From NCBI GenBank assembly GCA_003342815.1, contig PTEX01000314.1, positions 482,244-546,243 on the forward strand: DNA of 64,000 nt, given 5' to 3'. The DNA is from Eudromia elegans. Taxonomy: Eukaryota > Chordata > Aves > Tinamiformes > Tinamidae. Of this stretch, positions 50,651 to 61,706 are shown in pieces. The position numbers were made by a program, and so were the translations under genes. Position 1 is the first letter of the stretch; each line of letters opens with the position of its first letter. Below the pieces are notes generated by a model. It made no database searches. It worked only from the letters and a program-made list of their open reading frames with translations, and was not told where the DNA came from.

Positions 50651-51038
50651 ACCTTTACCTTTAATGCACTGTTAAAAGCCTTGAACTCGTGCCAGCAGGA
50701 GGACTGTGAAGGAAATTTTGAGCCACCAAGACAGGCCTTCAATTGACTTAATAGCAGGTTTTACACATCTCTTTGGAGCTCCATTACAAAAGCTTATTTA
50801 GCATTATTCCAGTTGCTTTCGTTAAAGGCTTGTTTTATGCTGCTCCAGTTGGAACACTCTCCCATGCCTGATGCTTCTCTGTAGTTCCCAGGTGAGGTGA
50901 AAAGCTACTGCAGTTATCTGACAGGCTGTGGACTGCTTAGCTTTTACAGAAGTCCCTCACCTTCACATGCTTTTAAGTATTTATCCTTTGAATTCAAATG
51001 CTTCCTGCTCAGGAAGGGAAATCTGAATTACTGCAGCA

Positions 51039-51061
51039 ATGCAGTAATGTCATTACTGCAT
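51039..51061. repeat. Perfect palindrome, 11-bp arms, 1-base spacer
   Basis: ATGCAGTAATG-T-CATTACTGCAT. A further ATTACTGCA at 51028-51036 can pair with the left arm instead, giving two mutually exclusive hairpins. Confidence 0.88.
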
Positions 51062-53090
51062 CACTGTAAAAATAGATATGAATGAAATATGCATTTTTTT
51101 AAGACTTTACTATAGATGAACCTTGGAGCTGCTCTATTTAAAATGAAATATTCTGATTTAGAGCCAGCTCTGGAAAGCTGCAAATCAATCAGGACAGAGT
51201 CAAGCTTAACATGGGACTTAGTGCTCAGTTAAGAGTCCATTCAACAAACCAGTGAAATGCCCTGAATCCTCCCTACTCCCCAGTAGGAAGGCACTCTGCA
51301 CATGCAAGAGCAGAAATGCAGCCACCACAGTCTAGCATGGGGCAAAGCCACAGCTCCCAAAGACAGCCCACCCTCTGCTGTATAATTTCCACTTGGGATC
51401 TGCAGGGTTTGCAAGGTTAACACATCCATTCTACTCATTTTTTCTCACCTTCCCCAGCCTTTCCTTTTCCTTCTTCTCTTTTTAACTGAAAGCTAGCATT
51501 TACTTGAAGAAAGGACAGGCCTTTAAACATCTATCACAGTGCTGGTCTAAATTTCCACTGGAAAGCTAGAGTGCTTCTGTAGAATTTTCCCACATTCATT
51601 AATCATAAAGCTTCATGTATTTAGGCTTTCATGTTCTCTGAGCACAGGCTGGATTCTTCCATGGTTTTTACAAACTTCACTCAAGGAACATGAATCTAAT
51701 GAATTGGTACCATTTTTATTTCTTCAAAATTTTGTACGTGTATGAACATATAGAATAAGATGTTTGTTTGTCAGATGTATTTTCTATACTAGCCTTTTTA
51801 TCTAGTATAAAAGAATAAACACTGTGAGTAAACACTGTTGAATTACTACACTGAGTTTCATTCCTTTTATAATCTTTCTGAGGATTCCCTTTCCTTTAAA
51901 AGCTCCTCATAGCAAATTCCAAACTTCTTTTCAATGACAGTCTGGCAGCTCATTGCCAAAAGCACAAACACTCTGCCTGGGGCTGTTTGCATTTTTTTTG
52001 CCATTTGCTCTCCCATGAGCATTTTTCCTAGGGGGAGGACTGCAGCACGACTATGTGAGCAACCAAAATATTTGTGAAGCTAGGCAATAGCTCAGTTGTC
52101 ATTTAAACAATTACAAAATGTCTAGCCTTGGACTCCACCATCCAACTGCAAAACAGGCAAATGATGCAACAAGAAAGGAGTATTAAGCCTCTCTCCCTCT
52201 CTCTCAGCTCTCTTGTGAAACATTTAAGGGAAACTCAAATGATTTTCCAGTTGAAGAGAAAGTGAGGCATTACTTACTCTGGCAGAACCCAATCTGTTTC
52301 TCTGGGGATGTAGGGATAACGCCCACTGACATCACTAGTGATTACTAATCTTCTGGGTGGGGGAACAGAAGACAGAGAGATTTTGTGCAGACTGCACATC
52401 TCCATTCCAAAGCGTCTCCTAACTTGTTTTGAAATATCCAGCTATCAGACTGCTCTGCCAAATTACCTGGCTTATTGACCTCTCAGCTAAACTGCTCAGC
52501 TTTTTATCCCTGTGGTCTTGCCTTTTCACTATTCCACTAGCTGATGTTTTTAATTTGGGTTGTACAAACTTTTTCATCACTCAAAAAACCAGCAGAGAGA
52601 AAAACAGACACACTTCTCATAATGTTCTAGTTTGTTCCAAACATAATAACCACAAAGAAACCACTTACAAAACAAACAAACAGGTTAAATAAAATTGATG
52701 ATGGTAGAATATCAACTGCTGAGTTTTAAGCACTTAAAGCAGCCAATATGGGAAACAACTTGTAATTTGGTATCAGAAAGATGACCTTTCTCCATAAGTA
52801 TAGAAATATTTTTTTTAAAAAATGGGAGAAATTAACTCAAAAAGTACCAGGGTTAAGAAATCTGGAAAAGAAGGATGATAAAACAGGTGGTGTTTGCCTG
52901 GAGATCCATTTTCAACAAAGGAGTATGAAATAATCTAGGCCTCTGAAACACAAATGAAAAACATGCTTCTTTCTAAGTACCTTGTGTGTAAAAGAGTTTA
53001 AAGTGGATCATGATATTTGCCTTCTAAAATACTTAATTGTGGATTGCATATTATACTCTTCTTCTTGAGAAAGACACTAAAAGATTATTT

Positions 53091-54823
53091 TCATAGAATC
53101 ATAGAACAGTTGAGGTTGGAAGGTACCTCTAGAGATCATCCAGTCCAACACCCCTGATCCAGCAGGGATACCTACAAGGTGGCATCCAGGTAGGTTTAGA
53201 AGATCTCCAGAGAAGGAGATTCCACAGTCTCTTCTGGGCAGCCTGTTCCAGGGCTCTGTCACCCTCCCAGTAAAGAAGTTCTTCCTCACATGGAGAGGGA
53301 ACTTCCTGTGTTTCAACTCATGACCATTACCCCTTGTCCTATCACTGGCCACCACTGAGAAGAGTTTGGCCCTCTTCTCTCTATATTCACCCCTCTGGTA
53401 TTTGCACATATCAACCAGATCTCCTTTCAGCCTTCTCCAGGCTAAACAGGCCCAGCTCACTTAGTCTTTGCTCATAAGATAGATGATCCAGTCCCTTAAA
53501 CATCTTTGTCACTCTCTAGAAGCTCCACATCCCTCCTGTACTGGGGAGCCCAGAACTGCACACAGTACTCCAGGTGTGGCCTCACCTAGGCTGAGTAGAG
53601 GGGCAGGATCACATCCCTTGACCTGTTGGCAACACTCCACCTGATGCAGGCCAGGATTCTAATGGCCTGCTTGGCCACAAGGGCACATTGCTGCCTCATG
53701 GTTAACTGCTTGTCAACCAGGACTCCCAAATCTGTCTCCACAGAGCTACTCTTCAGTAGGTCCACTCCCAGTCTGTGTTGGTACCTGAGTTTATTCCTCC
53801 CCACGTGGAACGTGGAACAAGGACCCTGCAGTTGTCCTTGTTGAACCTCATAAGGTTCCTCTCCACCCAACTCTCCAACCTACCCAGGTCCCTCTGGATG
53901 GCAGAACAGCCCTCTGGAGTTGCAGCCACTCCAACTAGTCTGGTGTCATCAGCAAACCTGCTCAGAGTGCACTCTGTGCCGTCGTCCAAGTCATTGTTGA
54001 CAATCACTGTTCACAAGCTGAACAGCACTGAGCCCAGCACTGATCCCTGGGGGACACAGCTGGCCACAGGCCTCCAACTAGACTCTGCCTCATTTATCAC
54101 GACCCTCCGAGCTTTGCCATCCAGCCAGCTCTCAATCCACCTCATTGTCCATACGTCCAATCCACAGTTCCGGAGCTTTCCTTTGAGGATGTTACGGGAG
54201 ACTGTATTGAAAGCCTTGCTGAAGTCATGGTGGATAACATCCATGGCTTTTCCATCATCCAGCCAGCCAGTCATACCATCGTAGAAGGCTATCAAGTTCA
54301 TCAAACACAAATTCCCCTTGGTGAATCCATATTGACTAGTCCTGATCACCTTCTTTTCCTTGATATGCCTAGAGATTGTCCCCAGGATGAGCTGCTCCAT
54401 CAGCTTTCCAGGGATGGAGGTGAGGCTGATGGGCCTATAGTTTCCTGTCTGCTAAGCGATGTTCGCTCTCTTCCATACCTCCAGCACCTCCCCCACTCTC
54501 CATGATGTCTTGAAGATGTTGGAGAAAGCTGAGCAATAACCCTTGCCAGTTCCCTTAGCACTCTTAGGTGCATTCCATCCAAGCCCACAGATTTATAGGC
54601 TTCCAGTTTGTCTAAATAATGCCTAACCCAATCCTCCTCAACCAATGGAAAGTCGTCTTCTCTCCTGGTTCTCTCTCTTATATCCAGCCTGTGTAGTTTG
54701 TGGGGACTAGCCTTAGCAGCAAAGACAGTTGCAAAGAAGGCATTTAGTAACTCTCCTCAATCAGCAGCAGACTAGCATTCCCCCTAGGTTTCTTCTTGCT
54801 ACTGATATATTTATAGAAGCCCT
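53091..54823 (-). mobile_element. CR1 LINE, antisense, 5'-truncated
   Basis: The longest CR1 here (about 1.7 kb). Read leftward from 54823 it opens with GFYKYISSKK-type text upstream of the RT. It continues through LVEEDWVRHYLDKLEAYKS, the RT palm and FADD box, the C-terminal domain (TEPWNRLPR) and the 3' UTR, ending in two ATTCTATG octamers at 53091-53106. A T run and an 18-bp minisatellite lie at its truncated end. Confidence 0.96.
53753..54645 (-). pseudogene. CR1 ORF2 reverse-transcriptase remnant
   Basis: Three consecutive frames hold most of the RT. 54645-54400 has the N-terminal part (VEEDWVRHYL). 54400-54011 has [11 protein letters not shown] (motif A) and PQGSVLGSVLF (motif B). 54007-53753 has NNDLDDG and RFADDTRL (motif C). 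A small insertion near 54005 breaks the frame between motifs B and C. Catalytic Asp residues are preserved but the protein is not continuous, and the endonuclease domain is absent. Confidence 0.87.
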
Positions 54824-54837
54824 TTTTTTTTTTATGT

Positions 54838-54891
54838 ATCCAGAAGTTACCAGACACCCAGAAATTACCAGATACCCAGAAGTTACCAGAA
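54838..54891. repeat. 18-bp minisatellite x 3
   Basis: Units at 54838-54855, 54856-54873 and 54874-54891, of the form A(T/C)CCAGAA(G/A)TTACCAGA followed by one variable base. They begin about 15 bases beyond the 5' truncation of the CR1. Confidence 0.92.
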
Positions 54892-57800
54892 TAAGAAAAC
54901 AGAAGACAGACATGTCATTTAAGCAATACATTGCTATAGTTTGCTTGCAGTTATATTTATGCACTATTGAATAGCTCATAATTTCAGGGAATATTCCCAG
55001 CAGCAAAGGACAGCACCTTGTTGACTCTGGTGAGGGAAGCAAGGTCACTCACAGCTTTATGCCAAGGCCTCAACAAAGTCATCAGCTTCAGCCAGGACCA
55101 TAGCTGACTGGCAGCCAAAGAACTGGGTGATGGCAACTGCTAACAGCTTGCAGTGCAACATCTCTCCCCTTCTTATAGGACTGACAAGCTGCAAGAGATC
55201 CCTGACACAAAGCAGACAGAACAATTTCTAGGTCATCTCTAAAAAAGTGCTTCCACAAATCCATCCTTCCTAAGAAGATTTCATAATCTCCCAAGCCAGT
55301 CTGTCCCATTGCTTTACTATCCTTATGATATTCAAACTTCTTCCTTTGCCAAAGAATAGTTGCTTTTTTGCTTGTCCCTAAGACCTGAAGAACAAGTTGT
55401 TGATGATTTCTTTATAACAGCCCTTTTGATACTGGAAGACTACTGGTGTGGTGCTTTTCTTTCTGAAAGGGAAGAAAAAACCACAGTGCTTTTGCATTTT
55501 CCTCACAGATCACTCTTTCTAAACATTGTCTCAAATTGTTGGTCATCTCTGGACCATCTCCAATTTATTTACATTTTTGTTATTTTTGTTTGTTTGTTTG
55601 TTTTTGCTTTATAAAGCTGAACAGAAAACTGCAACTCTGATCTCACCATCATGGAACAAACTGCCCCAAACTAAGTTTGCTCTCTCTTATTCCCTTTCTT
55701 CTTACTATCTCTTTTTTAAATAAAATAAGCACATCAAAAATGACATTCTATTTTGCCTTCTATTATCTAAACCCTTGATGTAAAGGTAAAACTGTAGATT
55801 CTTGCCAAAGATGGATGAGTGAAGGCCTTCATTTGAGATGTCACTGATGGAGCCCAGCAGGAGTAGTTTTTTTGTTTTATATGCTCAGCAAAACAAAACG
55901 AAGCAAAACAAACTAGTTCCCTTATGGGGGGAGAAAGGGTGCCAGAAATTTACAGTGTTTCTGGCACAGAGAGCAGAGTGCAAGGAAGTCTAAGGAAAGA
56001 GAAAGACAGATGAGAGGCACATGGGGAATGGGGGGCATATGCGAACAAACAGAAGAAACTCCTGGTACTGACAGCAATGGCCTAGAAAACGTATGATGCT
56101 CCTCCCATCACACATAAAGTCATTAACACATTCTGCCCTCATACAGAGAGGCTGTAAGTTGAAGTATTCACAGATCGTTTCAGACACTCATTTGCAATGA
56201 CAGACTGCATTTGCTGAGATGAAAACTGGGACAACCTATTCCAAGGTTAAGTCTGTGGAGAACGGATAACACATTTCACATGCATGTGAACAGTTGCTCT
56301 TAATTAGACAAGTTACCTGCACAAATCAACTAATATACATTGACTGTAAACCACACATGAACTGTGAGTTTAGAAATATGAAAACAAACTGCACCTGTAA
56401 TTTGGAAGACAAAAAACACACCTGCATTTTATTATTCACTCTAAACATACATTTGACTTTGAGAACTTGACAAAAGACTACAGCTTGTAGTGAAGACACA
56501 CATCTTCACTACAGAGAGACAGAGACTAAAAAGTAGGGACGTGAAACAGAACAGGCATGAGAGGAAAATAATTTAAAAAAGAAAGAGAAACAGATTGTCC
56601 AAATAAGAAAAGGGAGAAACTTTCCATCTAACACAACCCCAAACCAACCTGACATTAAGCAGATCTACCATGATGCAGTTATTTCATTTTACTGAAAGTT
56701 TTTTCTCTCTCTCGCTCTTTTTTTTTTTTTTTTTTTCATTTCTCTTGATTTTGGTCTCTCTTCATTCTCTGTTTATATCTTTCCAACTTTCAACTTATTT
56801 TTTCCCGTCTTCATGTGTGTTAGGGAATGACTTAAGAAATGGAGAGAAAGTATGAAAATAAATTTGTACCAAGAGTTCTCCATAGTTCCTCAGTTCTCCT
56901 TAGGCTTAAGATTTCAGCAGTGATTAAAATGAATTCTGATATTGCTCAACAAGCCTTAGATTGAAAGAAGAAGGTTTACAGGAAAAGAAAAACCAACAAA
57001 AAACTTTTCATGGGAAGTATCTGCTGTCTTTAAGACAAAATAATTCGGAGAAAGCAGGGGGCATATCAGAAGGAATGGATTGTGGACTTTGGAAGTTATC
57101 ACCCAGATGGTCACATTCTATTAAAAATCAGGGGGATCCCATCTCCAGATCACACGGAGAAGGGAAATCAAGGGTACAGACTCAGTTGTTTTACTTGAGA
57201 AAGCATCAAACTACTGATCAGCAGACTCAGACCAAGCCTTTCTGGTATGGGCATAAACAGAACTGGTAGACGTACCATGACCTGGCAACAGCCATGCTCA
57301 TCTCCCAGTGAAGCCCCACAGGTTATGACAGAGCGGGAGAACTCAGTTTAGATTACAGGTTTCGACAGATGGACTCTAACAAATCTCAGTGGGGCTGGGA
57401 AGTTGTTGAAAGTTCTCTATCCCGTAAGGTCCTCCGTGAACAAGGAGATACCCTCCTAACTGACCTACTCCATTAGTTCAAATCTTCCTGGATGCAACTG
57501 CAAGCCTTTCCACAAAAGCAGGCTGCCTGCCCAAGCCTTCATTGTTACCATCACTCAAGGAGGCTGTTTGAGCTGAAATTCTGTAACGTGCTAATGGTGA
57601 TCTTTAACAGGACAACAGAGGATAATCCTTCCATGCCCTGACCCTGGGCAGCATCCTCAGACTTTTCCTCTCACTGCTTTATTGCTTTTCTGCTGAACAC
57701 ACATGGCTGCTGTTAAACAGCACAACCAGCTGCTAACAACTTCTTATTTCTTCCCACTTAATTAAGAGGCCACAAATAGTTTCAAATCATGAGGCTGATT

Positions 57801-58627
57801 AAGCAAAAAAAAGACTGTCAAGTTTTCTAAGCCTCAAACAAAGCCCACATCTAGATATTGCTGATCAGGTAAAGATGATAGGGAAGAGATCAGCACCATT
57901 AGCAGACCCTGCCTCAGCTTCATCTATGCACAGATTTAAGCATCAGTTCTATGAACAACTACCTTGGAGCTAGTAAGTGCCAGCCAGGAAGAGCAGTTTT
58001 TGTTTTCAGAGATTGCTGTTAGAGCAGGCCAGACACAAGGAGCCCTCCTAATTTGTGAAATGGTCTGCTCTGAACATTTCCATACATGCATAAAGTCTCT
58101 CCAATCCCAAGAGAATGGCTATCCTGAGACAACTTTTCAGCTCAACTTGATAAAATCAAGCTGCAGATCAACCAGTTTCTCTTATGAGAAGGCCCAGACA
58201 AGTATGCACTCAAGGACATAGTTTTTGATACTGTTGCTGGTACATTATGAGAGTACAAACAAAACAGCAGCTGCTGCTGGTGTATCATGAGAGAGTATGG
58301 ATGAAACAATTAACACCAGTCAAAGACAAAGATAACAGTATCTTCAAGGAACCTGCTGAGGGCCATTTCTTTAGCATTATACAAACCCCAATTCTTCATC
58401 ACTCTAAACTCAACAGCAAAGTTATACATGGATATCATCCAACAGACCTGGAAGCTAGCTTTGATACCTCAGGATTGGTTTAGCAGAACTGAAAGAATTT
58501 GCCTGGGGCTGCATGCTCATGGAGAGCACTGTGAATCCTGCAGGTGACACACATCCTATCCCAGCTGCCTCCTTACTCACAGGTGTCACCAGTGATGTGC
58601 CTACACCATGGTAAGCTTTACTACCAT
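54892..58627. other. Gene-free sequence
   Basis: No recognisable gene or transposon. Holds a GTTT tract (55575-55604), a pyrimidine tract (56699-56736) and a small imperfect duplication near 58233-58307. Open frames up to 102 codons (56961-57269) show no family features. Confidence 0.5.
56699..56736. repeat. Pyrimidine tract with T19
   Basis: CT-rich stretch ending in 19 Ts. Confidence 0.85.
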
Positions 58628-58649
58628 TAGATGCCTACCTAGGCATCTA
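58628..58649. repeat. Perfect palindrome, 10-bp arms
   Basis: TAGATGCCTA-CC-TAGGCATCTA, ending 12 bases before the left edge of the endogenous retrovirus. Confidence 0.88.
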
Positions 58650-58661
58650 GTATGTTCCTCC

Positions 58662-58759
58662 TGTTATAAAAATTGAGCCCACTGCCAATTTTTGGACTAA
58701 TATAATTTTATTTGTTTATTATAAGGCAAGCAAACAGCGCTGGGTGTGCGGGGAGTCTG
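58662..58759 (-). mobile_element. Partial 3' LTR (R-U5 only)
   Basis: Starts TGTTATAAAAATTGAGCC (plus-strand view) and matches 59515-59607 closely. The match stops at GAGTCTG, after which the sequence belongs to the internal region. U3 is absent. Confidence 0.88.
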
Positions 58760-58769
58760 TGCTATCGGG

Positions 58770-59110
58770 GACCCCAGAGCAGTGGGTTCCTCTTTTTGAT
58801 TTCTGTTGGGAGGTGGATTCTATGGGAGAGGAAGATTATCCAATGGCTCCCAAGGTGGATTATCATTTTTCTGCTTTTTCTTTGAGTGTATAAAGATGTT
58901 GACATTCTGGTTCCCTATTATTGGGGAGCCAGAGCCTAGCATAATCCCTTTCATCGGGATCTTTGTTTCTTTTTCCATCTAAAATTTATTCGATTTATAA
59001 CCAATCCTCAAATNTTCCAAATTCTGGTCAATATAAATATGTTCCTTCTAGAGGTTCAGACAGCCAGAATTCCATACAAAAACGTATCATTTTTTTCTTC
59101 TTACTTTTTA
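58770..59110 (-). pseudogene. Degraded gag-like remnant of the ERV
   Basis: Minus-strand translation downstream of the leader gives a lysine-rich start and then tryptophan/proline/phenylalanine-rich text reminiscent of a retroviral matrix domain. Several stops and at least one frame change interrupt it, and an undetermined base (N) lies at 59014. Position after the leader supports gag, but the identity rests on weak pattern resemblance. Confidence 0.4.
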
Positions 59111-59493
59111 ACATTCCCCCAGGGACTGTCTGGAGGTATATCTGGTAATCCGCTCCCGTTCACCGCTCTCCCCTCCCTCCGAGGAGATCGCCCTGGAACC
59201 GTGGTTAGAAGGACTCCGCACTCGCTTCGCAGAGTTTTGCATCTCACTCACACCAGCACTCGAGTCCCCCACCCAACCAGACAGTACTCACAGTCTCCTT
59301 TTCCTGTCCAGGTCTTCGTGCACGAGAATTATGGGTGATTTTGCCGGCCCTGGGAGCAATCCGGATTTTTCTTTGCTTGCCTTATAAAATTTTGTACGGT
59401 GAATGTCGTCGATTGAAGAAATCTCAATTTTACCGAGGCCACAATTAATGTGGGGCGCCCCCTCGAGAGACTGAGATTCCCCAGACCGAGGAC

Positions 59494-59511
59494 ATCATGT
59501 CGGGGGCAACA
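59494..59511 (-). promoter_or_regulatory. Primer-binding site, tRNA-Trp-like
   Basis: The minus strand reads TGTTGCCCCCGACATGAT, three bases after the LTR end. It differs from the tRNA-Trp primer-binding site of avian leukosis-type viruses at about three positions, consistent with mutational decay of a tRNA-Trp-primed virus. Confidence 0.75.
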
Positions 59512-59514
59512 AAA

Positions 59515-59945
59515 TGTTATAAAAATTGAGCCCACTGCCATTTTTTGGGCTAATATAATTTTATTTGTATAAGGCAAGCAAACAGCGCTGGGTGCGCGGG
59601 GAGTCTGCCCTCCACCAACACGCACACCAAATGCCAGTTACAATCTCCTTATATAGGGTAAGAACACCAATTTACTGGAAGCCCCCTTTGTTTGTTTCCT
59701 TGCATAAGGAGTTTCTTGCTGTGCCGGCGCCAGCTGGTCGTGGTTGTCCTTGGTGCTCCTTCCGATCGTCGAGGGATGAAGGCCCCCCAGTCTTCAGGAG
59801 TAACTGCGAGATAACCCTGTCTGGCTGGTTCGACTTAAATCACAAACTCTCATCTATACCTTATCTGGGAGCAAATGATTGTTTGACTTAAATCACAAGC
59901 TCTTGTTTATATTCATTTACACGAATCACAATGGAACATCTCACA
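59515..59945 (-). mobile_element. Complete 5' LTR of the ERV
   Basis: On the minus strand it runs from TGTGAGATG to TTTATAACA (431 bp). U3 contains a 21-bp direct repeat (59883-59903 and 59830-59850, two mismatches) of the kind found in LTR enhancers. A TATA box, CTATATAA, lies at 59656-59649, and an AATAAA signal at 59565-59560 about 85 bases later. Edges are supported by the adjoining primer-binding site on one side and the TG dinucleotide on the other. Confidence 0.88.
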
Positions 59946-60689
59946 CCCCTCTCCTGAGTTTTTGGTCCTGCTTCAGATGTATCTAGGGGTCACATCTGGG
60001 AAAAAGCCTTCCAAAAGAAAACTCAAATTGCTCCCCTCCTTGCCACTTCTGTAGGAAGCCAATACACTTGTTGTTTTCACAGGTGATAAAATGCATGAAA
60101 ATAAAAGGAATAACAACAACCTTAAGGAATAACAACTTTCAAGAAAACAAACTGTAATATGAGTTCTAAGAAAGGATAAGACTATTTCTTATCATTGTTC
60201 TGCTTCTAACAGCTTGTTTTTAAAAAAAATAAAAGAAAAATATGGAAAGTCATCTCTTTGGGAACTTAATCCATTGAACTGGATTAAGAACAAAATAATT
60301 TATATTTACATTTTTAAACAATGTATTTAAAATGACACAAGAAAATAAATTTTACATTACCGCTATTTCTAAGAGAGGCAAGAGACTGTAGACTTCAAAA
60401 TATAACAGCAATCATCTCACTAAACAGACACATATCGTTAGGAAACCTGTGTTAGGGATCCACTTCTCCACAAAGTCCAAATGTGTTTGTTAATGCCTCC
60501 TTTACTCATTGTTTTGTATCCACAAAAGTACTGTTTTTAGTGATCTGTTGAGGTGAATCCAAATTTAGATTCCCAGAATGATCCTCTGAGTGATTCACAG
60601 ACTGAGTTTGGTTGTTAGAGATTGCCAATTACAAACGCTATTTATTCCCCAAAAGAATAAGAAATCTAAATCTGAGATAGGGAAAGCTA

Positions 60690-60729
60690 GAAAGCAGATA
60701 ATCTGGACTGAAAGCAGATAATCTGAATG
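60690..60729. repeat. 20-bp tandem duplication
   Basis: GAAAGCAGATAATCTG occurs twice, 20 bases apart, followed by GACT and then AATG. Confidence 0.88.
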
Positions 60730-61653
60730 AATGCAGCTTGCAGTCCTATAAAAACACTTTATAAGCTTTACTTATGAAAAAGTATGACTAAACTCAGATC
60801 CTCCCACTAAAATCACTCTCAATTTGATTTAACAAGCCAAGAAACTCTTCCAGTACCTAGACCCAAGACCAGGAACTAGCTCATCTTGGACCTGCAGTGG
60901 CTCAAAGTCCTGAATTTCACATCCATTCAAGGTAGGGAAGCTCACAGTAATGGGAGAGAGAATCTTCCCAGCTGCCTCCTGAGATAACCAGCATTTGCTT
61001 CTGGTTGAGAAGGATGCTGAGATGTTCTACTTGAAGGTCATATATATTTTATGAAAGACATTTGGGATTTAGTAAACTGTGGGCATGTGCAGGAGCACCA
61101 GGTCCCTGCAAGAAGCCATGGGGTCAGAGCTTCCATGCACTTCTTTCTCTCCTGCTGTTAGATTTGTGTACTTCAGACTGCACTTCAGATAGCATTGATT
61201 CACCACAGTATTGTCAGTTCTCTGCACTGACCAATTCATGTTCTTATCCAATACAGGTCTTTCTACTCAATAGTTCTTTCAATTAAATGCTAAATAAACA
61301 GAACAAAATAAATTAATATAGATCCCTGGAGTCCCAATGATAAGTGTGTTCTCCTCCCTGCTCCCTCTTCCCATAAAGAGAACATGAACTACCTGTAGGA
61401 TATTGTCACAGAACCAACTGATACTCATTTTCCTCATATGAGAGGGAAAGATAAAGTCCTGGTCTATTTTCTTATTTGGGTTTCCGTCACTGTAATGCTT
61501 GCAACAGGAGTCATGGTGCTCTGGAGTCTAGTTAGACTGTGCTAACAGAAGGTTTCAAATAACAGCATACAGACATCTCCTTGACAGGTACATTTTGTCA
61601 TATACAAGTAATTCACATGGCTTCATTTACTGACAAGCATCCCAATCGTCACA

Positions 61654-61706
61654 GAAACATAGAATGAGAAAAATCTTCATGCTATCAAGTTTTATTTTCC
61701 TCTGGG
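61654..61706 (-). mobile_element. Possible CR1 3'-end relic
   Basis: CACAGAAACATAGAATG followed by GAAAAATCTTCATGCTATCAAG resembles the reverse complement of a CR1 3' end (octamer tail, then an AAGACCTTCAAGATCATCAAGT-like block), with about a dozen bases missing between the two parts. Short and diverged. Confidence 0.35.

Larger units (their letters stand above)
45163..53090. other. Gene-free sequence
   Basis: No host gene recognised. The first 70 bases (45163-45230) repeat phrases such as ACAAACTAGATAA next to the CR1 truncation point. A long inverted repeat (50.2-50.65 kb) and a palindrome (51.04 kb) are listed separately. Confidence 0.55.
58662..59945 (-). mobile_element. Truncated endogenous retrovirus, antisense
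   Basis: On the minus strand the order is: complete 5' LTR (59945-59515), three-base spacer, primer-binding site (59511-59494), leader (59493 to about 59110), degraded gag-like stretch (about 59110-58770), then only an R-U5 fragment of a second LTR (58759-58662). Pol, env, the polypurine tract and the U3 of the 3' LTR are missing. The primer-binding site type points to an alpharetrovirus/ERVK-like avian lineage. The two R-U5 copies differ by about three substitutions and one 5-base indel in 93-98 bases. No convincing target-site duplication remains. The element is defective. Confidence 0.85.

Noticed and set aside
57080..57480. Possible retroviral or LINE remnant
   Set aside because: The mixed composition looked element-like at first, but I could match no LTR ends, RT motifs or CR1 text.
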